64,000 nt of DNA from assembly GCA_024867545.1 (NCBI GenBank), contig JANFNE010000013.1:1054001-1118000 (forward strand). The letters are read 5' to 3'. How positions within the stretch are numbered: position 1 is the first letter of the stretch; every line of letters begins with the position of its first letter. The position numbers were made by a program, and so were the translations under genes. This DNA is from Phytopythium helicoides. Its lineage: Eukaryota; Oomycota; Peronosporomycetes; Pythiales; Pythiaceae. Under the pieces are notes generated by a model, which saw only the letters and a program-made list of their open reading frames with translations, had not been told where the DNA came from and made no database searches. Positions 1 through 8,692 of this stretch are shown piece by piece.

Positions 1-3000
1 AACCAGTGAAGATGTGACAACAAGCAGAAGCATCGCACCGAGAAGCTGAATTCGAAGCGAAAACCACTGCGATGCACACAATTGTGCGAACCAAATGATG
101 TGATTGCCATCCAGCTTGCCGTTGTTGTCTTGGCAAAAACGACTGAGTTGATGAGATCCGAAAGCACGAACGGTGGTGACACCATCGATTGTTTCAGACA
201 AGTGGTTGAGAATGGGAGCACGTGTCGTCTGCAAAAGTCGCTGAAGTTCACGAGCAGGCTGGATGTAAAATGCACCGAGTTGCACATACAACACGATGAC
301 TGGGATTAGCAGTATTCCCTTCCATTGGATCACGAACGCTGCAGTGGCAGCACTGCAGCCGACAGAGAATAGGTTGGCCGCAAGAGTGCCAAACATGAAT
401 GGGATCTGCATATCCACAGCTGCAACGTCACCACCGTAGCGAGTCAAAATACGTCCGATCGGGTTCACATCGAAGAACCGCATTGGTGCATTCAACAGCG
501 CGTTCGTCATTCGGTTGAATAGACTCTTTGCAGCCTCCATTCCGTAGATGGTGATCATTAGCGCCCGAGCAAGCACCATAAATGCAGCCAACAAACCGAG
601 AGCAGAGTACACAGCAAGGCGATACGCTGTACTGTCTTCAGTCACGCCGTCTTCTCCTGCTTTTGCTGAATCGTTCGACCACGAGCTGAGCCAGAAGTCG
701 CTGCCAATTTGGAGCACTTGCCAAGCCACTTGTGTCAGCAAGATGATCGTAACAACCCAGAATCCGCCGATAGCGTGGTAATATGCAGCGAATACGTGCA
801 TGCCAACTCGGCCCTCGGAGCGCTCTTCCTCAATGATGAGCTTTCCGGTCTCGCCTTTTGCCTCCTCATCAGCATCCTCTTCGTCCTCTTTCCCTCCAAC
901 CACAACATCATCAGCATCGTTTTGAGTTTCAGTACCGGGATGGTTAAACTTCGGTGTCAGAGTGGGCTTCCTGAACGGCGACATCAGCTCGATCTCGTCG
1001 TTCAGCTGCTCAATATCTTCTGCAACATTGTCGCTGGAGCCACGGTCATCGCTGGTCAAGGTGGCTGTTGTCGTGTACCCATCGCCTGATCCTGTCTCGC
1101 GGTTGTCCTCAAGAAGCTCAGTCGTCAGTGGCAAAGTCGAATGTGCCGAAGCTGCAAGTGGCGACACCAGAGGTGTGAATGCGGTCGATACCTCAGTTGT
1201 TTCATGGGTCTGGACAATCGACCCGATCTCGTTGATCGTCACAGCTCGCGTGATGTGTGGTGAGGCGATGATGTCAGGGTTATGTGTCACCAAAATGACA
1301 GTCTTGTGGCGGAGCAACCCGAGCAAACACTTTTGAAAGATCTCGTTTTGTACAATCGCGTCGACAGCTGCCAGAGGAGAGTCAAGGATGTAGATGCTAG
1401 CATCAGCATAACACGCTCGGGCCAGAGCAATACGTGCCTTTTGTCCACCCGAGACGTTGACTCCACGCTCCCCGATCTCAGTCTGGTCTCCACCAGGAAG
1501 TGATTTCAAGTCAGCCGTCAGCGCGCACGCGTCCAGCACCTTGTCATATTTGTGGCGGTCGAACGGCAGACCGAAAAGAATGTTGTCTCGCACCGTCATG
1601 TTCTGGATCCACGGCTGTTGCGCACAGTATGCGACCGAGCCACCAACGAACACGGTTCCCTCGCGCTTCTTCATTTCGCCGAGGATAGCCGAGCACAACG
1701 AAGACTTGCCACATCCAACAGTTCCGTGGACGACGACAAAGTCTCCGATATGAACGTCAAAATTCACGTTTTTGAGGAGTGTCGTTGCTTTCGAAGGAGT
1801 TGAGTCGTCGTTGGTATCCTTCTTTCCGTCCTTCTTGCCATCCTTCGAGTCATCTTCCTTCTCATCGTCTTTGACAACTTCATCCCACATAAACTCTCCG
1901 TCGCGGATCGACACCATAATCCCCTCGTCGACAAAGTCGTTGGCACCAGGCTCACCAGGGGTAAGGATCGCGTTAGGGTCGATCTCGTCCATGGCAAGGA
2001 AGGCAGACACGCGCTCGAGCGCCACCTTGGACTGGATGAGCATCGTGATGATGTTGGTGATGAAACGCAGTGGGCCTTGAATCAGCTGAAACAGCGCAAT
2101 GCTTGTGAACACGATCGCAGGTGTGAGCGTGTGCTTGAGCAGCACCGAGTAGGTGCCAAACGCGCCGATGCTGATGAAGACGGGCATCCCCCACATGAGC
2201 ACGATGCTTGCAGACGTCATGTAGCGCACCTGTAGCAAGTTATCTAGCTCCACGGTGCGTGCCTCACCGACGCGCTCCGCAAACTTGTCTTCCCACGCAT
2301 TGAACTTGACGATGCTGATAGCCTTGAACAGCTCGCTCACCTTCTTCATGCGCACATCCTTGCTCGAGCGAAAGGTGCGCATGAGGCGGAACATGCGGTT
2401 CGACACGAGCTGATTGAGGTAGAGCATGATGATGATGACAGCGATGCCAGCGAGGGCCGCGACGCCGAGTACGCGGAATAACAGTGCACTCACGACCGCG
2501 ATCTGCAGCGGGATGAGCCACGCTTGGTGCACGAGGAAGGCGGCAGCCAGCAGCGAGTCGCTGTCCGACGTGTACATATTGGAGATCTCGCCCGTAGACT
2601 TCTTCATGCGCGACTCGGCGTTCAGTCGAAGCGTCTTGCGGTACAGCAGCGTCTTGAGGGCGCTGGTGAACTGGATGGCGATGACCTCCGAGTCGAAGTT
2701 GGCGTAGTTGTCAGCCAGCGCCTGCGCGACCTGCGAAGCAAACAGCAGCGCGACCCACAAGCAGATGTCGGTCACCGGGTCGCTGGAGAGCGCGAATGCC
2801 GAGGCCGTGGACGACGCGCTCCCCGAGAGCTCCGAGACGACGCGGTCGAGCGCCACAGGTCCCACGAGGTTGCAGAGCATGGATCCGAGGAAGGCGATTC
2901 CCGTGAGCACGAAGCGGCCGCCGAAGACGCGGAAGAAGCTGCGCGGGATGGAGCCCGTGGCCGCGAACTCTTTGTCGAAGCGCGCGAAGGAGTTGCGCGC

Positions 3001-3177
3001 CTGCATCGGCGGCCGCAGCGGCCACACGTCGCTCGCGTCGAGCTGCTTGCGGTTGCCGAGCGTCATGAGCGGCCCGACCCACGACAGCAGCAGCCGCGAG
3101 CCGCACCACGCCGCGTCCTGCGGGTGCGGAGCGCTCGGCGGCTGCCGGCGGCTCGGGAACGTCGCGTACGTGGGCAT
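1..3177 (-). CDS. ABCC (MRP-type) transporter, copy 1, 3' end cut by window edge
   Basis: Reading on the minus strand from the ATG at 3177 (MPTYATFPSR) the frame stays open to base 1, giving about 1,059 residues. This covers TMD1, NBD1 and most of TMD2; NBD2 lies outside the window. Base for base it pairs with 37696-40872 of copy 4 with no net insertion or deletion, and only a few residue differences are visible, so the domain plan is taken from that copy: six-helix TMD1, NBD1 with Walker A GTVGCGKSS, signature VSGGQ and Walker B ILDSPLAAVD, then an acidic linker and TMD2. The lysine- and aspartate-rich insert before NBD1 is also present. Family knowledge: ABCC proteins export conjugated organic anions and drugs across the plasma or vacuolar membrane. 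The substrate is not known. Confidence is high for family and start. Confidence 0.93.
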   Translation of the reverse strand, partial: MPTYATFPSRRQPPSAPHPQDAAWCGSRLLLSWVGPLMTLGNRKQLDASDVWPLRPPMQARNSFARFDKEFAATGSIPRSFFRVFGGRFVLTGIAFLGSMLCNLVGPVALDRVVSELSGSASSTASAFALSSDPVTDICLWVALLFASQVAQALADNYANFDSEVIAIQFTSALKTLLYRKTLRLNAESRMKKSTGEISNMYTSDSDSLLAAAFLVHQAWLIPLQIAVVSALLFRVLGVAALAGIAVIIIMLYLNQLVSNRMFRLMRTFRSSKDVRMKKVSELFKAISIVKFNAWEDKFAERVGEARTVELDNLLQVRYMTSASIVLMWGMPVFISIGAFGTYSVLLKHTLTPAIVFTSIALFQLIQGPLRFITNIITMLIQSKVALERVSAFLAMDEIDPNAILTPGEPGANDFVDEGIMVSIRDGEFMWDEVVKDDEKEDDSKDGKKDGKKDTNDDSTPSKATTLLKNVNFDVHIGDFVVVHGTVGCGKSSLCSAILGEMKKREGTVFVGGSVAYCAQQPWIQNMTVRDNILFGLPFDRHKYDKVLDACALTADLKSLPGGDQTEIGERGVNVSGGQKARIALARACYADASIYILDSPLAAVDAIVQNEIFQKCLLGLLRHKTVILVTHNPDIIASPHITRAVTINEIGSIVQTHETTEVSTAFTPLVSPLAASAHSTLPLTTELLEDNRETGSGDGYTTTATLTSDDRGSSDNVAEDIEQLNDEIELMSPFRKPTLTPKFNHPGTETQNDADDVVVGGKEDEEDADEEAKGETGKLIIEEERSEGRVGMHVFAAYYHAIGGFWVVTIILLTQVAWQVLQIGSDFWLSSWSNDSAKAGEDGVTEDSTAYRLAVYSALGLLAAFMVLARALMITIYGMEAAKSLFNRMTNALLNAPMRFFDVNPIGRILTRYGGDVAAVDMQIPFMFGTLAANLFSVGCSAATAAFVIQWKGILLIPVIVLYVQLGAFYIQPARELQRLLQTTRAPILNHLSETIDGVTTVRAFGSHQLSRFCQDNNGKLDGNHIIWFAQLCASQWFSLRIQLLGAMLLLVVTSSLV

Positions 3178-3360
3178 GGGCGCCAGGGGGCGGAACGACG
3201 AATGGCGCAGTCAGCGGGGAGAGCCATGGCGCGATTGAGCGGGGCGGTGATGGCACATCATTGCTACACTCATACGTAAAGGCAAGTTCGGGACGGGCAT
3301 TCCGCGCAGGAGTGATGGATGCGTGTCAACTGGCGGGGACGTTGGCGAGTTGGAAGCAAC

Positions 3361-3400
3361 GTTAGCGCGCTTCCTGCAACGTTAGCGCGCTTCCTGCAAC
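3361..3400. repeat. Perfect 20-bp tandem duplication upstream of ABCC copy 1
   Basis: Two adjacent identical 20-base units beginning gttagcgcgc fill 3361-3380 and 3381-3400, preceded by a partial unit. The units lie about 185-225 bp upstream of the copy 1 start codon, in sequence missing from the otherwise homologous copy 4 promoter. Confidence 0.9.
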
Positions 3401-3445
3401 TTGGATGTCACGTTGAAGCGGTCGAGTGATCATTCCGTTCCACAG

Positions 3446-4306
3446 CACTTCTAGTCAGCAGCGCTAGCCATTCAGACAGCTCGGTGAGCGTTCCGAACGG
3501 CGCGACAAATCGCAAAAGAGCGGAGCTGGAGATGAGCCGCGTTTTCCCTTGCACACCCACGAGAACCTTCAGGTGCATGTTGTGAACTCGGTCGTTGTCG
3601 TCCAGCCTGATCTACGGCCTGCAAGTGCAGAGTCGTGGCAGCACGGTGGCTGGGTTCATGCAGCCACTGAATCTCGGGTAGTTTATAGCAAGCTGGTAGC
3701 AGGACGCGGGAGGACCAAGGCATGACACTTCGGATTATACTTCAAAGAACTCGGGCAGGCTCGAGACAGATCTCAGCCACAGGAATTCTCACGTGAGACT
3801 CATTATATTGACCGCGAATTCACAACATTCCTGCATGCAGTACCGTCAGTCTGTTCGTTCATCCCGCTCTACTCCTTCTCCTCGAGCTCCATCCCGACGA
3901 ACTGGTGTACAGTACGCATTTCAATTGGAACAAAGTTGGCGAAACGTAGCTACAGTAGTTGGGCCTCACGAGTGCTCGCTGTTGCACTGGTGGTCTGGTA
4001 GATCAATATTCCAGATAAACGACCGATGAGAGGCTGACACCCCAGCTAATAGTTATCAACCTGTTCGAGTGTCCTTCAGTCTTGGCTATCGAGAACGACG
4101 GTATCACGACGACTGCCTCACAGTTACTACTTGAAACCAACGTCAGGAGAGGAAAAGAGATGCAGGCAAGAAGGGAACTGTGGGGACCACGATCAAATGA
4201 CGCTATGCAACTCCAACAACCATAAACACTTAGTGTGCAAACGGATTTGAGACCAGTACGAACACGTACGGAAACCGCACATACGATGCATCACACTCAC
4301 TACACA
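3446..4306. other. Intergenic region between ABCC copies 1 and 2
   Basis: No gene is supported here. The stretch lies between the distal promoter of copy 1 and the 3' end of copy 2, both on the minus strand. Small open frames in it show no recognisable protein features, and no repeat was noticed. Confidence 0.6.
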
Positions 4307-7300
4307 CTAGTCGGACATAGACTCAAGCAGACCTGCCTCACGCATCAACTCGTAGAAATGACCCTCGCCACGACTCACTAACTCCTTCGGAGACGCAAAC
4401 GCCACCACCTTACCACCGTCCAACACCAACACACGATCCGAGTCCAAAATCGTGTCCAAACGATGAGCGATCGTCAACACCGTCGACTCCTTGAACGCAC
4501 TACGAATCACTCCCTGCAACTTCTGGTCCGTCTCGTGATCGATCGCAGCCGTCGCCTCGTCAAACACCACGACCCGAGAGTTACGCAGCAACGCACGAGC
4601 CATACACAACATCTGACGCTCCCCAACACTGAAGTTCTCGCCGTTCTCCTCCACCAATAGCAACAGCTTCAACTCGTCCGACGACACGCGCTCGCGAAGA
4701 CCCACCTGATCCACCGACCGCCACAGCTCCTCGTCGCTGAACTCGTCGAACGGGTCCAGGTAGCTGCGCAGCGTACCCTTGAACAGCACGGGGTGTTGCG
4801 GGATGATGGACAGGCGTTCTCGCAGAGTGGTGAGACCGAGCTTGCTGATGTCGACGCCGTCGATGGAGATGGTGCCTCCTGCGAGCTCGTTGATGCGGAA
4901 GAGCGCCATGGTGAGACTGGACTTGCCGGCTCCGGTGCGTCCCACGATGCCGATTTTGTGTCCGCCGGGGACGAAGAAGTTGACATCGTGAAGCACGAGG
5001 CTGGCTTGGGGACGGTACCGGAAGCTGACATTTCGGAACTCGATGGAGCCGGCTGAAGGCCAATGTGTGGATGTGGCAGCAAGAATCTTGGAGTCGGTAG
5101 CACGACGAGATGGTGCCTCTTGCTCAATGTCCGTGTATTCGCGCATGCGTTCGGGGCTGACCATCAGAGGCTCCACTTGGGCAAGCGCCTGCACTAATCG
5201 CTCCAAACCCTGTGAAACCTTGAGTGCATACGAAAATGCGAGACCAACGACTGCAGCTCCAAGAGCATGGCGAAGCAGCACGAGAGACATGGTGACAACG
5301 CCAACAAGCAGTGTACCAATGAGCTGGATGCGCACCGAAAACCACTGCGAAACACAGATTTGTGCATACCACACGCGATTGTTTCCATCGAGACGCTCGC
5401 TATGGATCATGAGGAACCGCGTGACTTGGTATTGCCCGAACGCCCGGACTAAACTAGCTCCGTCCACTGACTCGGAGAGATGATTCAGAACAGGCGCTTG
5501 TGTTGTCTTGATGAGACGCTGGAGTTCTCGCGCAGGTCGGAGGTAGAATTCGGCGAACCGATAGTATAGGTACACCACAGGCAACAACAAAAGACCTTGC
5601 CATCGAATCACGAGCGCAGCAGTAATCGCGCTGCACCCGACAACGAACACAGTTGAGCTTGTTCGGCTGAAAAGAGGCGGGATATTCGAATCGACAACAG
5701 AAACGTCACTTCCATAACGCGTCAAGATGCGTCCAATCGGATTCTCGTCAAAGAACCGCATAGGTGCATGCAGCAAGGAGAGCGTCATGGCGTCAAACAG
5801 CTTTCGTGCTGCTGACAGTCCGAAGATTGCAGTCAAAAGCATACGAAGGAAAATCATCGCTGCACCGCCCACGCCCAACGCAGCATACACAGCTAGCCGG
5901 TACGACGTCGAAGGCACAGCTGCCACTGACGGATCTTTACTGCTATCGTTCGACCACGATCCAACCCAAAAATCGCCCGCAATCGTGAATACTTGCCAAA
6001 ATGCGCATGTCGAGATGAACGCCACAACGACAGGCCATCTGCCAACCGCATCGTAGTACGCGCGAAACACATGTGCACCAACATGACCATCCACTCGCTG
6101 CTCCTCCTCGATGAGTTTTCCCTCTCGTGTTGCTGCAGCAGCCGCTTCCATCGCTAAACGACTCGAGCTACCACGCCGTATCAGTCGTTCATTTTCACAT
6201 GGTGAAATCAGTTCCAGGTCATCTTCTTCGTTCCCACTGTGACGGCTTGATGTGTCATTCTGATTCCCATCGTCGTTGTCGTGGATAAGTAGCTGGTCGG
6301 TCTCACTCCACGAATGATTTTCTGCTTGCCCAATCCGGGACACCCCATTGACTCCTGGCTTGGTCAACGGTGACACGAGTGGCTCGTACGCAATTGGTTC
6401 CTCAATGCGGTGGGTCTCCACGACACCTTCGCCAGCACTGTGAATGGTGACCGCATGTGTGATCAGCGGCGAAGCGATGATCTCTGGGTTGTGTGTAATC
6501 AAGATAATAGTCTTGTGGCGCAGTAGACCAAGCAAACACTTGTGGAAAATCTCATTCTGCACCATCGCATCCACGGCCGCAAGCGGAGCGTCCAACAAGT
6601 AAATGTCCGCATCCGTGTAGCAAGCACGAGCAAGAGCGACTCGAGCCATCTGACCACCCGACAGGTTCACACCGCGCTCGCCGATCTCCGTGTACTCGCC
6701 AGCAGGCAATAACCCCAGATCCGTCCTCAGCGCACACGCATCGATAACTTTGTCGAACTTGTTTTGATCAAAGGATTTGCCAAACAAAATATTGTCACGG
6801 AGAGTCATGTTCTGGATCCACGGCTGTTGCGAGCAGTAGGCGATGGATCCACCAACAAACACGGATCCACTTCGCTTGGTCATTTCACCCAAAATGGCGG
6901 AGCACAATGACGACTTGCCGCATCCCACAGAGCCGTGCACGACGTAGAAGTCGCCAGCGTGGACTCGGAGGTTGATATTTTGGAGGACACAGGTGGCTGA
7001 ATCATCATCGACAGTGTCGTCGTCCCACGAGAATGATCCATCGCGAACGTCTACCATGACGTCGCTTTGAACAAGTGCAGCGACCCGCTTGGAGTCGCCT
7101 CTACTGCTCGGCGTTTTGACGACGGTGAAGTCAAGCTCTGGCAGTTCAAGGAATGCAGAGATCCGCTCTAGAGCAACCATTGCTTGAATGAGCATAGATA
7201 AGATGTTTGCAATCTGTCGCATCGGACCCTGGATGAGCTGGAAGAGTGCAATACTCGTAAATACAATTGCTGGTGTAAGCTGATGATGGAGCACGCCTGC

Positions 7301-8371
7301 GTATACGCCAAAGGATGTGATACTGATAAAGACAGGCATTCCCCAGAGCATGACGACGCTGAGGCACGCGATCAATCGACGTTTGAAGAGGTCGCGCATC
7401 TCGACAGCCCGGGTTGCCTGAATCTGACCCAAGAAGCGTTCTTCCCATGCGTTAAACTTGACGATACTGATAGCCTTGAACACCTCCGTCACTTTCTTCA
7501 TGCGCACGTCCTTGCTCTTGCGGTAGACGCGCTGGAAGCGGAACATGAATTTGGATATCCAGTGGTTGATGTACATGGTCACAACAATGACTGCGATGCC
7601 AGCGAATGCTGCCACGTCCAGCACCTCGTACAGCATGGCGCTGACGATGGCGATCTGCAGTGGCATGAGCCACGCCTGGTGCAGCATGTAGGCGATGCCC
7701 ATGATGGCGTCGCAGTCGGCCGTGTAGAGGTTGGTGATCTCGCCCGTGGACTTTTGCTTGCGAGCACCAGCGCTGAGGCGCAGCGTCTTACGGAACATGA
7801 GTGTCTTGAGCGCCGCCGTGAGCTCGACGGTGATGGTAGCCGACTCGAGGCTGCCGTAGTTGTCGGCCAGCGCGAGCACGCCCTGCGCGAGCACGAGCAG
7901 CGCGACGGCCGCGAGCGCGTTCCTGGCGACGACTGCATCTCTGTCACTACCGGCGCCGCCTCCTTCGGCCTCGCGGTCGAGCTCGCTCAGCGAGGACACA
8001 ACGAAGCGCAGCACAACGGGTCCGAGAAGCGAGCAGAGCATGGCCACGAGCAGCGCGAGCCCCGCGACCGCGAACTGCGCGCCGTAGCAGCTCGCGCAGG
8101 CGCGCACCACGCTCCCTCGCCGCTCCAGTGCCGAACCGAAGCGCGCGGCGGCCGCATCGGCGCCGAGCCGCCTGCGCAGCGGCCACATGTCGCGCTCGCG
8201 GAGCTGGCGGCGCTGGCCGAGCGCCATGAGCGGCGTCGCCCAGCCCAGCAGCGCGCGAGAGCCCAGCCACGCGGCCGCCTGCGGGTGCGCGGCCTCGGAG
8301 TCGCCGCTGTGGCGCGCGAACGTCGCGTACGAGCCGCCACCGCCGCCCAGCGGCAGCCTGGACGCAGCCAT
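4307..8371 (-). CDS. ABCC (MRP-type) transporter, copy 2, full length
   Basis: An uninterrupted frame of 1,354 residues starts MAASRLPLGG at 8371. Order: N-terminal tail, TMD1 (about 95-400), NBD1 (about 440-650), variable linker, TMD2 (about 760-1080), NBD2 (about 1110-1345). NBD1 has Walker A GSVGCGKSS, signature LSGGQ and Walker B LLDAPLAAVD, with Asp where the catalytic Glu usually sits. NBD2 has GRTGAGKSS, signature FSVGERQ and VVVFDEATAAID with the Glu. This asymmetry, with one degenerate site, is typical of ABCC exporters. There is no N-terminal TMD0. The TMDs differ clearly from copies 1 and 4, while NBD2 is virtually identical to copies 3 and 4. It is divergent from the INTS7 homologue, about 320 bp away. 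The substrate is unknown. Confidence 0.95.
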   Translation of the reverse strand: MAASRLPLGGGGGSYATFARHSGDSEAAHPQAAAWLGSRALLGWATPLMALGQRRQLRERDMWPLRRRLGADAAAARFGSALERRGSVVRACASCYGAQFAVAGLALLVAMLCSLLGPVVLRFVVSSLSELDREAEGGGAGSDRDAVVARNALAAVALLVLAQGVLALADNYGSLESATITVELTAALKTLMFRKTLRLSAGARKQKSTGEITNLYTADCDAIMGIAYMLHQAWLMPLQIAIVSAMLYEVLDVAAFAGIAVIVVTMYINHWISKFMFRFQRVYRKSKDVRMKKVTEVFKAISIVKFNAWEERFLGQIQATRAVEMRDLFKRRLIACLSVVMLWGMPVFISITSFGVYAGVLHHQLTPAIVFTSIALFQLIQGPMRQIANILSMLIQAMVALERISAFLELPELDFTVVKTPSSRGDSKRVAALVQSDVMVDVRDGSFSWDDDTVDDDSATCVLQNINLRVHAGDFYVVHGSVGCGKSSLCSAILGEMTKRSGSVFVGGSIAYCSQQPWIQNMTLRDNILFGKSFDQNKFDKVIDACALRTDLGLLPAGEYTEIGERGVNLSGGQMARVALARACYTDADIYLLDAPLAAVDAMVQNEIFHKCLLGLLRHKTIILITHNPEIIASPLITHAVTIHSAGEGVVETHRIEEPIAYEPLVSPLTKPGVNGVSRIGQAENHSWSETDQLLIHDNDDGNQNDTSSRHSGNEEDDLELISPCENERLIRRGSSSRLAMEAAAAATREGKLIEEEQRVDGHVGAHVFRAYYDAVGRWPVVVAFISTCAFWQVFTIAGDFWVGSWSNDSSKDPSVAAVPSTSYRLAVYAALGVGGAAMIFLRMLLTAIFGLSAARKLFDAMTLSLLHAPMRFFDENPIGRILTRYGSDVSVVDSNIPPLFSRTSSTVFVVGCSAITAALVIRWQGLLLLPVVYLYYRFAEFYLRPARELQRLIKTTQAPVLNHLSESVDGASLVRAFGQYQVTRFLMIHSERLDGNNRVWYAQICVSQWFSVRIQLIGTLLVGVVTMSLVLLRHALGAAVVGLAFSYALKVSQGLERLVQALAQVEPLMVSPERMREYTDIEQEAPSRRATDSKILAATSTHWPSAGSIEFRNVSFRYRPQASLVLHDVNFFVPGGHKIGIVGRTGAGKSSLTMALFRINELAGGTISIDGVDISKLGLTTLRERLSIIPQHPVLFKGTLRSYLDPFDEFSDEELWRSVDQVGLRERVSSDELKLLLLVEENGENFSVGERQMLCMARALLRNSRVVVFDEATAAIDHETDQKLQGVIRSAFKESTVLTIAHRLDTILDSDRVLVLDGGKVVAFASPKELVSRGEGHFYELMREAGLLESMSD
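4325..4954 (-). repeat. Homogenised NBD2 tract of ABCC copy 2
   Basis: This 630-base tract encodes residues from the first Ile of IGIVGRTGAGKSS to the C-terminal REAGLL. It is nearly base-identical to 36290-36919 and 41191-41820. Sequence just upstream (FVPGGHK here, FEARGGQK and FSAPGGFK in the others) and the last five or so residues have diverged. Confidence 0.9.
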
Positions 8372-8692
8372 CGGCTCGTCTCGAGGGGAAAGCGGAAGTG
8401 ATGGCTCTGGCGGGGCATGTCGGCAACCACTTCAACCCTCGGTTTTTTGTTTTTTACGTTCTATGATAGTAAAATGTTTGAGTTTTAGATACAAATGTAC
8501 CTGTATTAATTCAATATTGCGTCAGAAGTTAAGGAAACCTTTAGATTTTGTCCTGCTACGCACTTTGATGTGTGTACCTCGAGTAATCGGCTTCAACAGG
8601 CGTTGACTCTCCCGATCCAGACCGCCCATGTGGGTCGACCGGTGGAGCGCGCCACACTCGACCGTCACCTTGGCTCCCCCATTTTCGCGGCC
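8372..8692. promoter_or_regulatory. Shared divergent promoter region, ABCC copy 2 and INTS7
   Basis: The region between the two divergent start codons is 321 bp long. On the minus strand, just before the ABCC start, a TCACTTCC block resembles the oomycete initiator (YTCATTYY) with a T-rich flank. On the plus strand, CCATTTTC occurs about 15 bases before the INTS7 ATG. Both matches are weak. An AT-rich stretch lies around 8440-8530. Confidence 0.45.

Larger units (their letters stand above)
1..3445. repeat. Inverted-repeat arm, ABCC copy 1 and its promoter
   Basis: This arm is the reverse complement of about 37508-40872. The coding part (1-3177) aligns without any gap. Homology continues upstream through the shared blocks around 3290-3330 and 3405-3445, but this arm carries roughly 70 extra bases there, including a tandem duplication. 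The left end of the arm is outside the window, so its full length is unknown. Confidence 0.9.

Noticed and set aside
7283..8401. 372-codon plus-strand frame opposite ABCC copy 2
   Set aside because: Shadow of a GC-rich transporter N-terminus, rich in Glu, Arg and His, with no recognisable domain.
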